From Myxococcales bacterium (lineage in GTDB: Bacteria > UBA10199 > 2-02-FULL-44-16 > JAAZCA01), in contig JAAZCA010000009.1 of the NCBI GenBank assembly GCA_012513515.1, forward strand, positions 1-64,000: DNA of 64,000 nucleotides. The letters run 5' to 3'. The notes beneath the pieces were generated by a model. It ran no database searches, was not told the DNA's origin, and was given only the letters and a program-made list of their open reading frames with translations. The first letter of the stretch is position 1; the number at the start of each line of letters is the position of its first letter. The position numbers and the translations under genes were made by a program. Below are positions 52,687 through 63,024 of the stretch, piece by piece.

Positions 52687-53307
52687 TCAGAGGTCGTTTC
52701 CAAATCCGTTTCTATGGTTGTAGAGTATGATGCGCGGGCCAATATCCGGATCTATTCTCACAAGAGTCATCGAACAGTTATCCACTCCAAATTGATAGAT
52801 TCTGTCCATGTCCATGGAAAGGAGGTTGAGCAACGCCACCTTGATTACATCGGCATGGCTGACAAAAACCACCCTTCCCTTCGAATAGGATGAGATCACG
52901 TCATCTATCAGCTCCTTCGTTCGTTTTGCCACATCAGCGATGGACTCCCCGCCCGGGATCTCCACCTTTGCGGGTTTCAGATGATAGTTTTTCCATACCT
53001 CGGGGTACTCCCTTTCGACATCGGCAAAACTCTTTTTCACCCAGTCACCGTAGTTTATCTCGGAAAGGCGCTCATCCATGATGATTTTTATTTTGGGATG
53101 CTTCGATGCAATCGCCTGAGCCGTCTGTGCGGCACGAAGGACGGGGCTAGCATGTATCGCATCTATCTTAGCGCTGGCAAGATACTGCGCGATTCCCTCC
53201 GCCTGTTTTTTTCCGATATCATTGAGCGGCACGTCGAGCCGCCCCATCACCCGCTTCTCTACATTCCAATCGGTCTGTCCGTGCCTGACAAGAAGAATCT
53301 CCAACAT
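52687..53307 (-). CDS. Histidine phosphatase family protein (phosphoglycerate mutase-like)
   Basis: A 206-residue protein. The phosphohistidine motif is LVRHGQTDWN (residues 6-15), with RLSEINYGDW and a second His in VSHADVIK near 150. This is the GpmB/CobC-like branch, not dPGM proper, so the substrate may be a phosphosugar, alpha-ribazole phosphate or similar. The start at MLEILLVR (53307) follows GGAAAG. The gene is immediately upstream of ligA on one transcript. Confidence 0.9.
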   Translation of the reverse strand: MLEILLVRHGQTDWNVEKRVMGRLDVPLNDIGKKQAEGIAQYLASAKIDAIHASPVLRAAQTAQAIASKHPKIKIIMDERLSEINYGDWVKKSFADVEREYPEVWKNYHLKPAKVEIPGGESIADVAKRTKELIDDVISSYSKGRVVFVSHADVIKVALLNLLSMDMDRIYQFGVDNCSMTLVRIDPDIGPRIILYNHRNGFGNDL

Positions 53308-53420
53308 TTCACTTTCCTTTCCCATTTTCGAATGATAAAAATTCCGCATGAAACTAGCAAATTCCTTTGAAATATCAACAAGATTTGCTTCATGACCGAA
53401 ACGGGTCGATCGGGGGTAAA

Positions 53421-55967
53421 ATGGCTAGGAAAGAGTTCAAACTCAAAAACGGAATGCACGTCCTTCTCGAAGAAAACCACAACGCCAAGGTAGTCTCCTT
53501 CACCGCGCTCGTCAACGTCGGCAGCGTCGACGAGACCGATGATGAGGCCGGAATCTGCCACGTCATCGAGCATATGCTTTTCAAGGGAACGCCGAAGCGC
53601 CCTGAAGGGACCATCGCAATGGAAGTGGAGGCCGCAGGCGGCGACATGAACGCCTACACCTCCCTCGACCAGACCGTTTACTACATAAACATGGCGACGC
53701 GCTTTGCAGCAAAGGGGCTTGAGATACTCGCCGATGCCGTAATGAACCCCCTGTTCGATTCAGAAGAACTGAAAAGGGAATCTGAGGTTATCCTCGAAGA
53801 GATAAGGCGTGAACAGGACAACCCCTCAAGGATGGCGGCGGAATACCTCTTCCAGCATGCATATAAAGTTCACAACTACAGAAGGCCTATCATCGGATAT
53901 CCGAAAACGGTAAAATCCTTCACACATCAGGATCTCACATCCTTTCACCGCAGATGGTACACACCAAAAAACATATCCTTCATCGTAGTCGGCGATTTCA
54001 ACACAAAGAAAATGTTATCCGATATCGAAAAGGCATTCGAAGGTTTTGAAGGAGACGAGATACCGTCAAGGATATCGAAGCCGGAGCCGCGCCAATCCAG
54101 CCCCCGCATAATAGTCAAAGAGATGAACGTTCAGAGCACATATCTATCGATGGGATTTCACATCCCCAATTTCGTTTCCGCAGATACTCCGGTTCTTGAC
54201 CTGCTTTCGCACATACTGGGCGGGACGGATTCGTCGCGCCTTGAACAGGTGGTTAAGGAAAAAAAGAGATTGGCACATGCGATACATTGCAGCGCATATA
54301 CACCAAAACACCCCGGCCTATTCTATGTCGGAGCCATGGTTTCCGACTCCAACGCCGCAAAAACCATCAACGCTATTAGTCAGGAAGTTGGAAAACTTAA
54401 GACGAATTTCGTCGCTTCCGATGAACTCGCACGTGCCAAGATCAACATGAGATCAAATGAGATCTACGAAAAGGAAACGGTCGGCGGTCAGGGCGCCAAA
54501 ATAGCATCGTTCATAGCATCGTCTGGAGAGGCCTCGTTCGAACGAACCTACTATCAGAGGATGGCGGAAGTCACGCCAGAAGACATCTCCGAAGCGGCTA
54601 AAAAATACTTAAACTTTTCTTCGGCAACAACCGTCCTGATCGTTCCGAAGAAATCGAAATGGACGAAGAACAAATCGCAGATAAAATCTGCTCTCAGCTC
54701 CAAAAAAACAATCCCCCTGAAGAAATCTTGCGACAAGAGTGAGCCAAGACAGATCATGCTGAAAAACGGCGCAAAGCTGATCGTAAGGGAGATAAAAAAC
54801 ATACCGGTGGTATCCATCTGTTCAGCGGCTTTGGGAGGAATAAGAAGCGAAACCAGGGCTAAAAACGGCGTCTCCGCCATGCTCGCGCGCACGCTTACAA
54901 AAGGGACGCGCGAAAGAAAGGCCCTTCGCATCGCACGCGACATCGAAAAGATCGCCGGCAGCATTGACGGATTCTGCGGAAAAAACACATTCGGAGTCAG
55001 ATGTGAATTTTTGAGCGAATACGTCTACGACGGATTTGAACTTTTTGCCGATGTTTTAACGCATCCATCATTCGAACCGGAAGAGGTAGCCAACGAAAAG
55101 CAGATATTGCTCAAGGCGATAAAAGATCAGGAAGACAACCTTTCCTCGCTGGCATTCGCAAAATTTCTGCAAACCCTCTATCCGAGGCATCCGTACGGAC
55201 TGCGTTCCATCGGAATGGAAAAGAGCGTAAAATCGCTGACTAGAAACGACCTCATCGCGCACCACCGTGAAATGACGAAGGCATCGGGGACGGTGATAGC
55301 GGTAGTGGGAGATGTATGCACCGATGAGATAGAGGCGCTGGCCAACGAATATCTCTGCGACATGAGCCTTGGTAAACCGAAAAATCTTGCACTTAAAAGC
55401 GACCCAAGGCCCAAGTCCCCAAGGCTATGCACAATCAAAAAAGATGACAAACAGCAGGCGCATATCGTCATGGGTTTCCAGGGAACGCGCTTCTCCAATC
55501 GTGATAAATACGCCATGACAGTCCTAAACAACATCCTCTCAGGACAAGGGGGGCGTCTCTTCCGCGTACTCCGCGATCAGATGAGCCTCGCTTATGCCGT
55601 AAGTTCGGTAAATCAGGAGGGAGTCGAACCTGGATACTTCGCTGTATACATCGGCACCGATCCGTCCAAAATAGACATCTCCGTCGATGCGATGAAAACC
55701 GAACTCATAAAGGTCTGTGAAAAAAAGATTACAAAGGAAGAGCTTTCACGCGCAAAGCAGTACCTGGTTGGCACCTACGATCTCGAACTGCAGCGCTACG
55801 GTGCCATTGCCAATATGTACTGCTTCTACGAACTCTACCATCTAGGGCTGAAGGAGATCGACAAATACCCCGAAAGGATAATGTCGGTAACGGCTGAAGA
55901 AGTCCTGGCAGCCGCCAAGCGCTATATCGACATAGATAACTACACCATGGCGATAGTGAAACCGTAA
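53421..55967 (+). CDS. M16 family zinc peptidase, two tandem units
   Basis: An 848-residue double-length insulinase-type protein. The first unit has the inverted zinc motif HVIEH (about 45-49) and the downstream Glu in EVILEEIRREQDN. The second unit (from about 455; MLKNGAKLIVREIKNIP) has lost HxxEH, as expected for the inactive half, but keeps the RxxY region GRLFRVLRDQMSLAYAVSS. Such proteins degrade peptides or process exported proteins. The start at MARKEFKL (53421) follows GGGGGT. No signal peptide is present, so it is probably cytoplasmic. Confidence 0.93.
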   Translation: MARKEFKLKNGMHVLLEENHNAKVVSFTALVNVGSVDETDDEAGICHVIEHMLFKGTPKRPEGTIAMEVEAAGGDMNAYTSLDQTVYYINMATRFAAKGLEILADAVMNPLFDSEELKRESEVILEEIRREQDNPSRMAAEYLFQHAYKVHNYRRPIIGYPKTVKSFTHQDLTSFHRRWYTPKNISFIVVGDFNTKKMLSDIEKAFEGFEGDEIPSRISKPEPRQSSPRIIVKEMNVQSTYLSMGFHIPNFVSADTPVLDLLSHILGGTDSSRLEQVVKEKKRLAHAIHCSAYTPKHPGLFYVGAMVSDSNAAKTINAISQEVGKLKTNFVASDELARAKINMRSNEIYEKETVGGQGAKIASFIASSGEASFERTYYQRMAEVTPEDISEAAKKYLNFSSATTVLIVPKKSKWTKNKSQIKSALSSKKTIPLKKSCDKSEPRQIMLKNGAKLIVREIKNIPVVSICSAALGGIRSETRAKNGVSAMLARTLTKGTRERKALRIARDIEKIAGSIDGFCGKNTFGVRCEFLSEYVYDGFELFADVLTHPSFEPEEVANEKQILLKAIKDQEDNLSSLAFAKFLQTLYPRHPYGLRSIGMEKSVKSLTRNDLIAHHREMTKASGTVIAVVGDVCTDEIEALANEYLCDMSLGKPKNLALKSDPRPKSPRLCTIKKDDKQQAHIVMGFQGTRFSNRDKYAMTVLNNILSGQGGRLFRVLRDQMSLAYAVSSVNQEGVEPGYFAVYIGTDPSKIDISVDAMKTELIKVCEKKITKEELSRAKQYLVGTYDLELQRYGAIANMYCFYELYHLGLKEIDKYPERIMSVTAEEVLAAAKRYIDIDNYTMAIVKP

Positions 55968-56165
55968 TCGTTATGGAGAGATCTCAAAAATCAGAAAATT
56001 TCTTATCTCTACGCAGCCAAATATTTTTAAATTTTCTACATCCTAAAAAACTATCTGCTGTCGTCGCCTGCCCAGGGCAATTTTTGAATCTGGAGCAAGC
56101 TTCACCTGCGAAGATACGTGAATTCCCCGAGGCAGGCGGCTTCATAACCGATATCGAAACAGTAA

Positions 56166-56813
56166 CTACCTATTCCAATTTCCAAGCGGGCAGGCGTCAC
56201 AGTGCGGAATCTTGCGGCAGAAATTTTTGCCCGTCTCTACGATGAGCGCATGGTATTCGTTAAAAAGCGGCACATCCCATTCAAGGTTATCCATAAAAAT
56301 TTGCTGAATTTCAACGTACCCATCTTCCTCGCAGCAAAGCGAGTGTCTTAGAAGAATTCTCTTCGTGTACGCGTCGACGACAAACATGGGCCTATTAAGC
56401 GCATAGAGAAGAATCGAGTCGGCCGTCTCGGGACCTATTCCCTTCACGGAGAGAAGCTCTTCGCGCAAGGTCGAAGTTGAAATCTCTTTCATCCTCTCGA
56501 CATCGCCGCCGTAATTTAAAATAAAATATTCTATGAAGTTTTTCAGCCGCCCAGCCTTCAACCTGAAATATCCGGCAGGTCTTATGAGTTCTGCAAGCGC
56601 CGCATGCTCGCACCCATGAATCGCATACACGTCGAGCATTCCGGCATTTTTAAGGTTTTCTATCGCACGCTCGACGTTTTTCCAGTTGGTATTCTGTGTG
56701 AGCATCGCGCCAACCATAACCTCAAAGGGGCTCTGCGCCGGCCACCAGCCCAGATGGCCGAAATGCGACAGCATCGCATCATACGCCTCTTTAAGAGTTT
56801 TCCTCGATGCCAT
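56166..56813 (-). CDS. HhH-GPD DNA glycosylase (endonuclease III-like) with incomplete cluster motif
   Basis: A 215-residue base-excision repair glycosylase. It has the HhH LLSVKGIGPETADSILLYAL (about 113-132) with the catalytic Asp near 141 in PMFVVDAYTKR. The C-terminal cluster loop reads FCRKIPHCDACPLGNWNR: three Cys are present but the fourth position is Asn before the stop, so a [4Fe-4S] site would lack one usual ligand. It belongs to the short EndoIII-domain family whose members usually have four Cys. Alone on its strand after a terminator. Confidence 0.88.
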   Translation of the reverse strand: MASRKTLKEAYDAMLSHFGHLGWWPAQSPFEVMVGAMLTQNTNWKNVERAIENLKNAGMLDVYAIHGCEHAALAELIRPAGYFRLKAGRLKNFIEYFILNYGGDVERMKEISTSTLREELLSVKGIGPETADSILLYALNRPMFVVDAYTKRILLRHSLCCEEDGYVEIQQIFMDNLEWDVPLFNEYHALIVETGKNFCRKIPHCDACPLGNWNR

Positions 56814-56830
56814 CAGGACCTCGCATGGAA

Positions 56831-56862
56831 AGAAAAATCGCCCATCCTCTGCGAATGGGCGA
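56831..56862 (-). terminator. Intrinsic terminator of the zinc-motif protein gene
   Basis: On the minus strand: TCGCCCAT, 9-nt loop, ATGGGCGA, then TTTTTCT. It separates the small zinc-motif gene from the DNA glycosylase gene. Confidence 0.85.
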
Positions 56863-56897
56863 AATTATCACACAAAAACCAGAAACCACATCAGCAC

Positions 56898-57176
56898 TTA
56901 AGCCCCCGTGGGAGCCGCTTCCGGTGCGACAGCAGGAGCCTCGGCGGCAGCAGCCTGCGGACGTTTGGATGCTATCCAAGCCTCGTAGTGCTGTTTGCAC
57001 ATGCCTCCCTTGAAAGTCTCTGTGCGGCAATTCTCCGCGCTGCAGATCCTATAGTGGGGCTTTTTCGGCATCTCGCCGCGACGCCACTTGCGGAAGTGGA
57101 TGTTGCAATACCCTTTCGCCCTATATGGCCTCTTGCACCCTTCGACTTTACACGTTCTCTCTTTGCTGACTTCCAT
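56898..57176 (-). CDS. Small protein with two Cys/His zinc-binding repeats
   Basis: A 92-residue protein with two similar units: TCKVEGCKRPYRAKGYCNIH (residues 8-27) and ICSAENCRTETFKGGMCKQH (45-64). Both have the form C-x4-C-x9-C-x2-H, likely to bind one zinc each. An Ala/Pro-rich tail follows. Proteins of this type are annotated as vegetative proteins in myxobacteria and relatives, without known function. It lies 15 bp downstream of a one-helix membrane protein gene, probably on the same transcript. Confidence 0.8.
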   Translation of the reverse strand: MEVSKERTCKVEGCKRPYRAKGYCNIHFRKWRRGEMPKKPHYRICSAENCRTETFKGGMCKQHYEAWIASKRPQAAAAEAPAVAPEAAPTGA

Positions 57177-57191
57177 CGTAAAATCTCCTTT

Positions 57192-57533
57192 TTATTTCAC
57201 GGGCTGAGCTGCCTCGACCTTTTGAGGAGGTAAAGCCTCCTGTCCCGGAGCTCCATCGATCTTGGTGCCCTTGTTCAGTTCCTCTTTTAAAACATCCTCG
57301 AGCTGCTTGCGCTCTGAATCAGTGATATCCTCGGAAATTGCCTCACCTGCCGCTTTCAACCCCTCTCCTACGAGCGACCTGATATCGTGCACGGCATCTT
57401 TGACCATGGGAGTCTCGGTCAAGGGTTTCAGATGTTCCTGAATCGTTTTTCCACCCACTTTATAGCCTGTTATCCAGAGGAGTATCCCGGCCACAATAGC
57501 TATAAAAAGCAACCACTTGATAAGTCTGAACAT
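57192..57533 (-). CDS. Single-pass membrane hypothetical protein
   Basis: A 113-residue protein with an N-terminal transmembrane helix (residues 4-23, LIKWLLFIAIVAGILLWITG) and a soluble part with amphipathic helices (DAVHDIRSLVGEGLKAAGEA) ending in a Pro-rich tail. No domain is recognised. GGAGGG precedes the ATG. Upstream of the zinc-motif gene on the same strand. Confidence 0.7.
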   Translation of the reverse strand: MFRLIKWLLFIAIVAGILLWITGYKVGGKTIQEHLKPLTETPMVKDAVHDIRSLVGEGLKAAGEAISEDITDSERKQLEDVLKEELNKGTKIDGAPGQEALPPQKVEAAQPVK

Positions 57534-57675
57534 AAAACCCTCCCCCTGGCAAATTTCGGCAGAAGATAGAGGGACAAATAGCCCCTGTCAATACAGTATT
57601 GGCGGGACGATCACCAATCCGCAACTCCATGCAACTGTAAAAGCGCTCGACCAAGAAAACTATCCGCGGAGATTA

Positions 57676-57704
57676 TAGACATAACCGACCGACTTTGTTA
57701 TACA
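57676..57704 (+). promoter_or_regulatory. Promoter of the HD-GYP gene, start codon at +1
   Basis: TAGACA (57676-57681), 17-nt spacer, TATACA (57699-57704), 6 nt before the ATG at 57711. Same geometry as 45088-45117. Confidence 0.5.
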
Positions 57705-57710
57705 ATTCGC

Positions 57711-58664
57711 ATGCGAAAACCACTGATACTCATCGTCGATGACAACCCCACGATAATCGAGCTCCTGAAGTCCCAGCTCAAGGCCTACGATTTCGACCTG
57801 CAGGTCGCCTATGATGGAGAAGAGGCTCTCGAAAAGATCCGCAATAGGGCCCCAGACCTCGTGCTTCTGGACCTCATGATGCCCAAAATTTCGGGATTCG
57901 AAATATGCAAGAGGATCAAGGAAAACAAAAACACTCAGTTCATCCCGATAATTGTCATAACGGCGCTTCATGAACAGCATGACAAACTGCGCGCGATAGA
58001 GCTCGGCGCCGACGATTTCCTTATTAAACCCATAAACAAGATAGAGTTGATCACCAGGATCAAGTCGCTGCTTCGAATGAAACTTTTACATGACGATGTG
58101 GATACCAGCGAAAGCATACTTTTCTCTCTGGTCGTTGCACTCGAGGCAAAGGATTTCTACACCAAAGGACACTCGGAAAGAGTTGCCGATATCGCAGTTG
58201 GCATCGGCAAAACGATGTCTCTCCCAGAAGCGCAGATCGACGCCCTCAAAAAGGGAAGCCTGATACACGACATCGGTAAAATAGGGGTAAAAGAGTCGGT
58301 GCTTCTCAAGCCCGGTCGACTCACCGACGAAGAAATGTCCCACGTCAAAAGCCATCCGAGGCTCGGATTCGACATCTGCTATCCTCTGAAAAGTCTCGAG
58401 AAATGCCTCTGCATAATAAGATCCCACCATGAACGCATGGATGGCAACGGATATCCGGACGGCCTGCAGGGAAGCGAAATTCCACTGCTTTCGCGCATAG
58501 TCGCCGTTGCCGACGCATACGACGCCATGACGACCGACAGACCCTATCGAAGCGGGATGGGGGAGAACAAGGCCATGGCCATTTTCAAAAATGAAATCAA
58601 CAGCGGGCAGTGGGATCCCGATTGTGTAAAAGCCTTCCTCACCATGCAAAAAAGCGCTTCCTGA
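57711..58664 (+). CDS. Response regulator with HD-GYP domain (cyclic-di-GMP phosphodiesterase)
   Basis: A 317-residue RpfG-type protein. The receiver domain (5-120) has acidic pocket D10/D11, phospho-acceptor D54 and K107. The HD-GYP domain (about 135-310) has HDIGK (186-190), HHERMDGNGYP (239-249) and DAYDAMTTDRPYR. All metal ligands are present, so hydrolysis of c-di-GMP is predicted. No partner kinase is next to it. No Shine-Dalgarno; a promoter ends 6 nt before the ATG. Confidence 0.94.
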   Translation: MRKPLILIVDDNPTIIELLKSQLKAYDFDLQVAYDGEEALEKIRNRAPDLVLLDLMMPKISGFEICKRIKENKNTQFIPIIVITALHEQHDKLRAIELGADDFLIKPINKIELITRIKSLLRMKLLHDDVDTSESILFSLVVALEAKDFYTKGHSERVADIAVGIGKTMSLPEAQIDALKKGSLIHDIGKIGVKESVLLKPGRLTDEEMSHVKSHPRLGFDICYPLKSLEKCLCIIRSHHERMDGNGYPDGLQGSEIPLLSRIVAVADAYDAMTTDRPYRSGMGENKAMAIFKNEINSGQWDPDCVKAFLTMQKSAS

Positions 58665-58670
58665 TATAAC

Positions 58671-59669
58671 ATGGCAGCCTCAGAAAAAATACTGGTCACC
58701 GGGGCCGGAGGGCTCATAGGATCCGCAGTCTGTTCAAGGCTGTATTCGATGAATATCGAGTTCAGGGCCATGTTGTGGAATGATGAATCGGAAGAAAATA
58801 TCTCCCATCTGGATGGAATAGAGAAAATTCGCGGCGATGTCAGAGACCGCCAATCCATAAAAAAGGCGCTCTCGGGATGTACGGGCTGCGTCCACTGCGC
58901 CGCACTAAACCGCCTCTGGAATGAAGATCCTCGCGAATTCTTGGAGATCAATATAGATGGCACCAGAAATATCTGCGATGAATCCCTCTCTTCCGGCATA
59001 AAAAAAATCGTATTCACGAGCAGCTGCGATGCAATGGGCCCATCCACGGATGGCAAACCCAGAAACGAAGACTCCCCAATAAATCGCGCCTCGGTAAAAG
59101 GCGGATACGAACGCAGCAAGTTGGAATCTGAAGAGATAATAGCATCGCTGTCCGGAGAAAAGATAAGCCATGCGATAATCAGGCCGGCGGCGGTAATAGG
59201 CCCCGGCGATATACACCTCACTCCACCAGGAAAGCTGATAAGAAATTTTTTAAGCGGAAAGCTACCAGCCTATTACAACGCCGGAATCAATTTCGTAGAT
59301 TCGCGGGACGTAGCAGCGGCTCACGTCAAGGCAATCACCACCCCCGGCATCGAAGGAACCTTCATCCTGGGCGGACACAATATCTTTTTGCATAAACTTT
59401 TCACAATGTTGAAAAAAATTTCCGGCATAGATTCGCTACCTGTAAAAATTCCTTATCCACTTGCGCTAGCTACGGCATTTGTACTAGAGGTCAAGGGTGA
59501 TGTGTCCAGGTCCGACCCTGGTATAACCGTAAACGGCGTAAAGACGGTAAAACATCCGTGGTTTTTTGATTCAACAAAGGCTGAAAAAATGCTAGACCAC
59601 CGTCCGAGACCGATAGAACAAACGCTCAGCGATGCGATGGAATGGCATAAAAGGAGGATGACATTATGA
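58671..59669 (+). CDS. NAD-dependent epimerase/dehydratase (dihydroflavonol reductase/HpnA-like)
   Basis: A 332-residue extended SDR with GAGGLIGS at residues 10-17 and SS in TSSCDAMGPS. The position of the catalytic Tyr-Lys falls in GGYERSKLESE. It resembles hopanoid-associated HpnA and dihydroflavonol-4-reductase-like enzymes. The stop overlaps the start of a CruF-like carotenoid gene, which suggests a lipid or terpenoid substrate; this is inference from place. It is 6 bp downstream of the HD-GYP gene. Confidence 0.87.
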   Translation: MAASEKILVTGAGGLIGSAVCSRLYSMNIEFRAMLWNDESEENISHLDGIEKIRGDVRDRQSIKKALSGCTGCVHCAALNRLWNEDPREFLEINIDGTRNICDESLSSGIKKIVFTSSCDAMGPSTDGKPRNEDSPINRASVKGGYERSKLESEEIIASLSGEKISHAIIRPAAVIGPGDIHLTPPGKLIRNFLSGKLPAYYNAGINFVDSRDVAAAHVKAITTPGIEGTFILGGHNIFLHKLFTMLKKISGIDSLPVKIPYPLALATAFVLEVKGDVSRSDPGITVNGVKTVKHPWFFDSTKAEKMLDHRPRPIEQTLSDAMEWHKRRMTL

Positions 59670-60400
59670 TAAATGAATTTTTAACATCGGTAATACACAG
59701 GCCCTACGTATTCATTTTCCTGGCCTCATATCTTGTGCTTGCAAAAATTCGTTGGGGCACGACGAAAACCCTGATCTGGCTTGTTTCAGGGTATATCATA
59801 GCCTGGCTCAGCGAATACTCCTCTATCAACACCGGCTTTCCTTACGGAGAATACCACTACATATACGCCAGCATGCCCGGGGAACTGATGATAGCGGGGG
59901 TTCCATTCTTCGACTCCCTCTCCTACCCGTTCATGATATTCGCAGGCTTCACGACGGCAGCCCTGCTGATGAAAACAGAGCGAGGGTTGAAGGTCGCATT
60001 CCTCGGGGCTATTTTCACGACCCTGCTCGATGTGATCATAGACCCAATATCCAAGCTGGGGTCCCAGTGGTTTTTAGGAAAGATCTACTACTACGTGGAG
60101 AATGGATTCTATTTCGGAATACCCTTTTCAAACTTCGCCGGATGGTTCCTAGTATCCCTCGCGGTTATTTTGTTCAATCAGGGGATATGGCAACTTGTCG
60201 GGGAGAAGGGAAAACCCTTGAGCATGAGCAAGAGGGAGATTTTATATCCGGCGTTCTACATAAGCATAGGGCTTTTCGGAGTAGCGGTAGCGGCCTACAT
60301 ATCCGCCTACCGGATATTCGCGGCGAACTTCATAATCGTGATAGTCATGATGATTGCGACAATGAAATCTCTTAGAAGTTCTATACGCGCTCTTCCTTAA
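59666..60400 (+). CDS. Carotenoid biosynthesis protein, CruF/DUF422 family
   Basis: A 244-residue integral membrane protein with about seven helices. Conserved family segments: SEYSSINTGFPYGEYHY (about 50-66), FFDSLSYPFMIFAG, DVIIDPISKLGSQWFLGKIYYY and PFSNFAGWF. The family hydrates the 1,2 double bond of acyclic carotenoid ends. No other carotenoid genes are in the window, so pathway completeness cannot be judged. The ATG overlaps the epimerase stop (ATGA), and its 3' end overlaps the convergent spoVR gene by 20 bp. Confidence 0.85.
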   Translation: MINEFLTSVIHRPYVFIFLASYLVLAKIRWGTTKTLIWLVSGYIIAWLSEYSSINTGFPYGEYHYIYASMPGELMIAGVPFFDSLSYPFMIFAGFTTAALLMKTERGLKVAFLGAIFTTLLDVIIDPISKLGSQWFLGKIYYYVENGFYFGIPFSNFAGWFLVSLAVILFNQGIWQLVGEKGKPLSMSKREILYPAFYISIGLFGVAVAAYISAYRIFAANFIIVIVMMIATMKSLRSSIRALP

Positions 60401-61898
60401 CCTCTGTTCCGTCGTAGCTGATCAGCGTGGGAACTCCATCGCTCAAGGTCTCTACCGCAACCGGCCTTTTCCAGATGTTAAAAAGCCTCTTCAGAGTTTC
60501 GCATGCATAATCGTGCTTGAGCTCCCTTCCCTCGTGCGAATGCTTGAGCAGCAGTTCGCCGCGGTTTCGGAAGTTGCCATCAACCACGTTGATTATAGGA
60601 TGGCCGAAGTTAGTGAGCTGAAAGAGAAGCTGCTGTTTTATTTTGCTGAACTCTCGGCTGGCTATCTCATACTGGTCCGATGAGATATTGTAGGAATATA
60701 TGAAAAGTTTATGTTTCTCGCAGAACTCCGGCGTGAGAAATTCATCTATGAACATGACGTCATTATACAGCTTCCTTACCTCAAAAATTTTCTGACGGCC
60801 CAGACCCAGCTTCAAATCCCAGTTGGCCTTGGCAACCATATCGGTACACTCCTCATAGGCCTTGCCAAAGCGGCCGGTGTTCCATCTCTCTTCGACATCG
60901 CGGAACAACTCTATACCCACCTTGTAGGGATTGAAATTTCTGGCGCTCATCGCAACCGTGCCGGAATGATGGTCGGCATAGTCGATAACCTCGGAATCGG
61001 TAAGGGCGCGCTCGGTCATTATCTTGGAATGCCAATAACTGGCCCACCCTTCGTTCATTATTTTGGTCAAGCCCTGAGGGGCAAAATAATACGCCTCTTC
61101 GCGTATTATCGAGAGGATATCCCGTTCCCATTTCTCCAACGGAGCATAGTCGAGCAGGAATAGTAAAACATCCTTTTCTGGATGCTCCGGAAATTTCTTT
61201 TCCAGCTGCATCTCATCCTCTATTGCTTTTCTCTGTTCCTCCATGAATTCCTGAGGGTTGATATACTTATCCATGTACTGATGATTTATCTTCAGTTTTC
61301 TTATCGGACGCCTCGGACCTTCGAGTTCTCTGCCTGCTGGAGCGCGCCGCCTTATTGCATGGGCATGGTGATCTATAAGATCCTCTATCGCCAAGCAACT
61401 ATCTATAAAGCTCTCTACGCGGTCCATGCCATATTCATCTATGTATCTCAGAACGCGGGTCTTGTGATTTGCCATCTCGTCCATCATCTTGCGATTGGTA
61501 TGTGCAAAAAACAGGTTGTTCTTGAAAAAATCACAGTGCGCGTAGACGTGCGCCATCACCAGCTTCTGATCCACCATGCCGTTTGAATAGAGAAGATATG
61601 CATAACAAGGATCGGTATTTATGACCATCTCGTATATCTTGGAAAGGCCGTAGGCATAGCTTTTTGAGAGCTGTTCGTATTCCATCCCAAAGCGCCAATG
61701 AGGATACCTGTTCGGAAACCCCCCATAGGCTGCCACTTCATTGATCTGGTTCCAATCTAGAACCTCGAATATGACATCGTAGAAATCGAGTCCGAATTCG
61801 CGGGCGTACCCCTCTATTTTAACCCTCTCCGCCTCAAGATCGGCAGGAAGATGGGTGTCGTACTTCGTAGGCCTGCTTTTTCTGAAACTTCTTCGCAT
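60381..61898 (-). CDS. SpoVR family protein
   Basis: A 505-residue SpoVR/YcgB protein. Marks: EVLDWNQINEVAAYGGFPNRYPHW near 45-68 (quoted in part), AHVYAHCDFFKNN, and GWASYWHSKIM near 295. The family is needed for spore cortex in Bacillus but is widespread in non-sporulating bacteria, in a conserved set with PrkA and YhbH that answers nutrient stress. All three are present here in the order prkA-yhbH-spoVR. The start is 13 bp after the yhbH stop, with no Shine-Dalgarno, so coupling is likely. Confidence 0.95.
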   Translation of the reverse strand: MRRSFRKSRPTKYDTHLPADLEAERVKIEGYAREFGLDFYDVIFEVLDWNQINEVAAYGGFPNRYPHWRFGMEYEQLSKSYAYGLSKIYEMVINTDPCYAYLLYSNGMVDQKLVMAHVYAHCDFFKNNLFFAHTNRKMMDEMANHKTRVLRYIDEYGMDRVESFIDSCLAIEDLIDHHAHAIRRRAPAGRELEGPRRPIRKLKINHQYMDKYINPQEFMEEQRKAIEDEMQLEKKFPEHPEKDVLLFLLDYAPLEKWERDILSIIREEAYYFAPQGLTKIMNEGWASYWHSKIMTERALTDSEVIDYADHHSGTVAMSARNFNPYKVGIELFRDVEERWNTGRFGKAYEECTDMVAKANWDLKLGLGRQKIFEVRKLYNDVMFIDEFLTPEFCEKHKLFIYSYNISSDQYEIASREFSKIKQQLLFQLTNFGHPIINVVDGNFRNRGELLLKHSHEGRELKHDYACETLKRLFNIWKRPVAVETLSDGVPTLISYDGTEVKEERV

Positions 61899-61911
61899 AT
61901 ATTATATAAAC

Positions 61912-63015
<1,104 letters not shown>

Positions 63016-63024
63016 TTACGCCTT

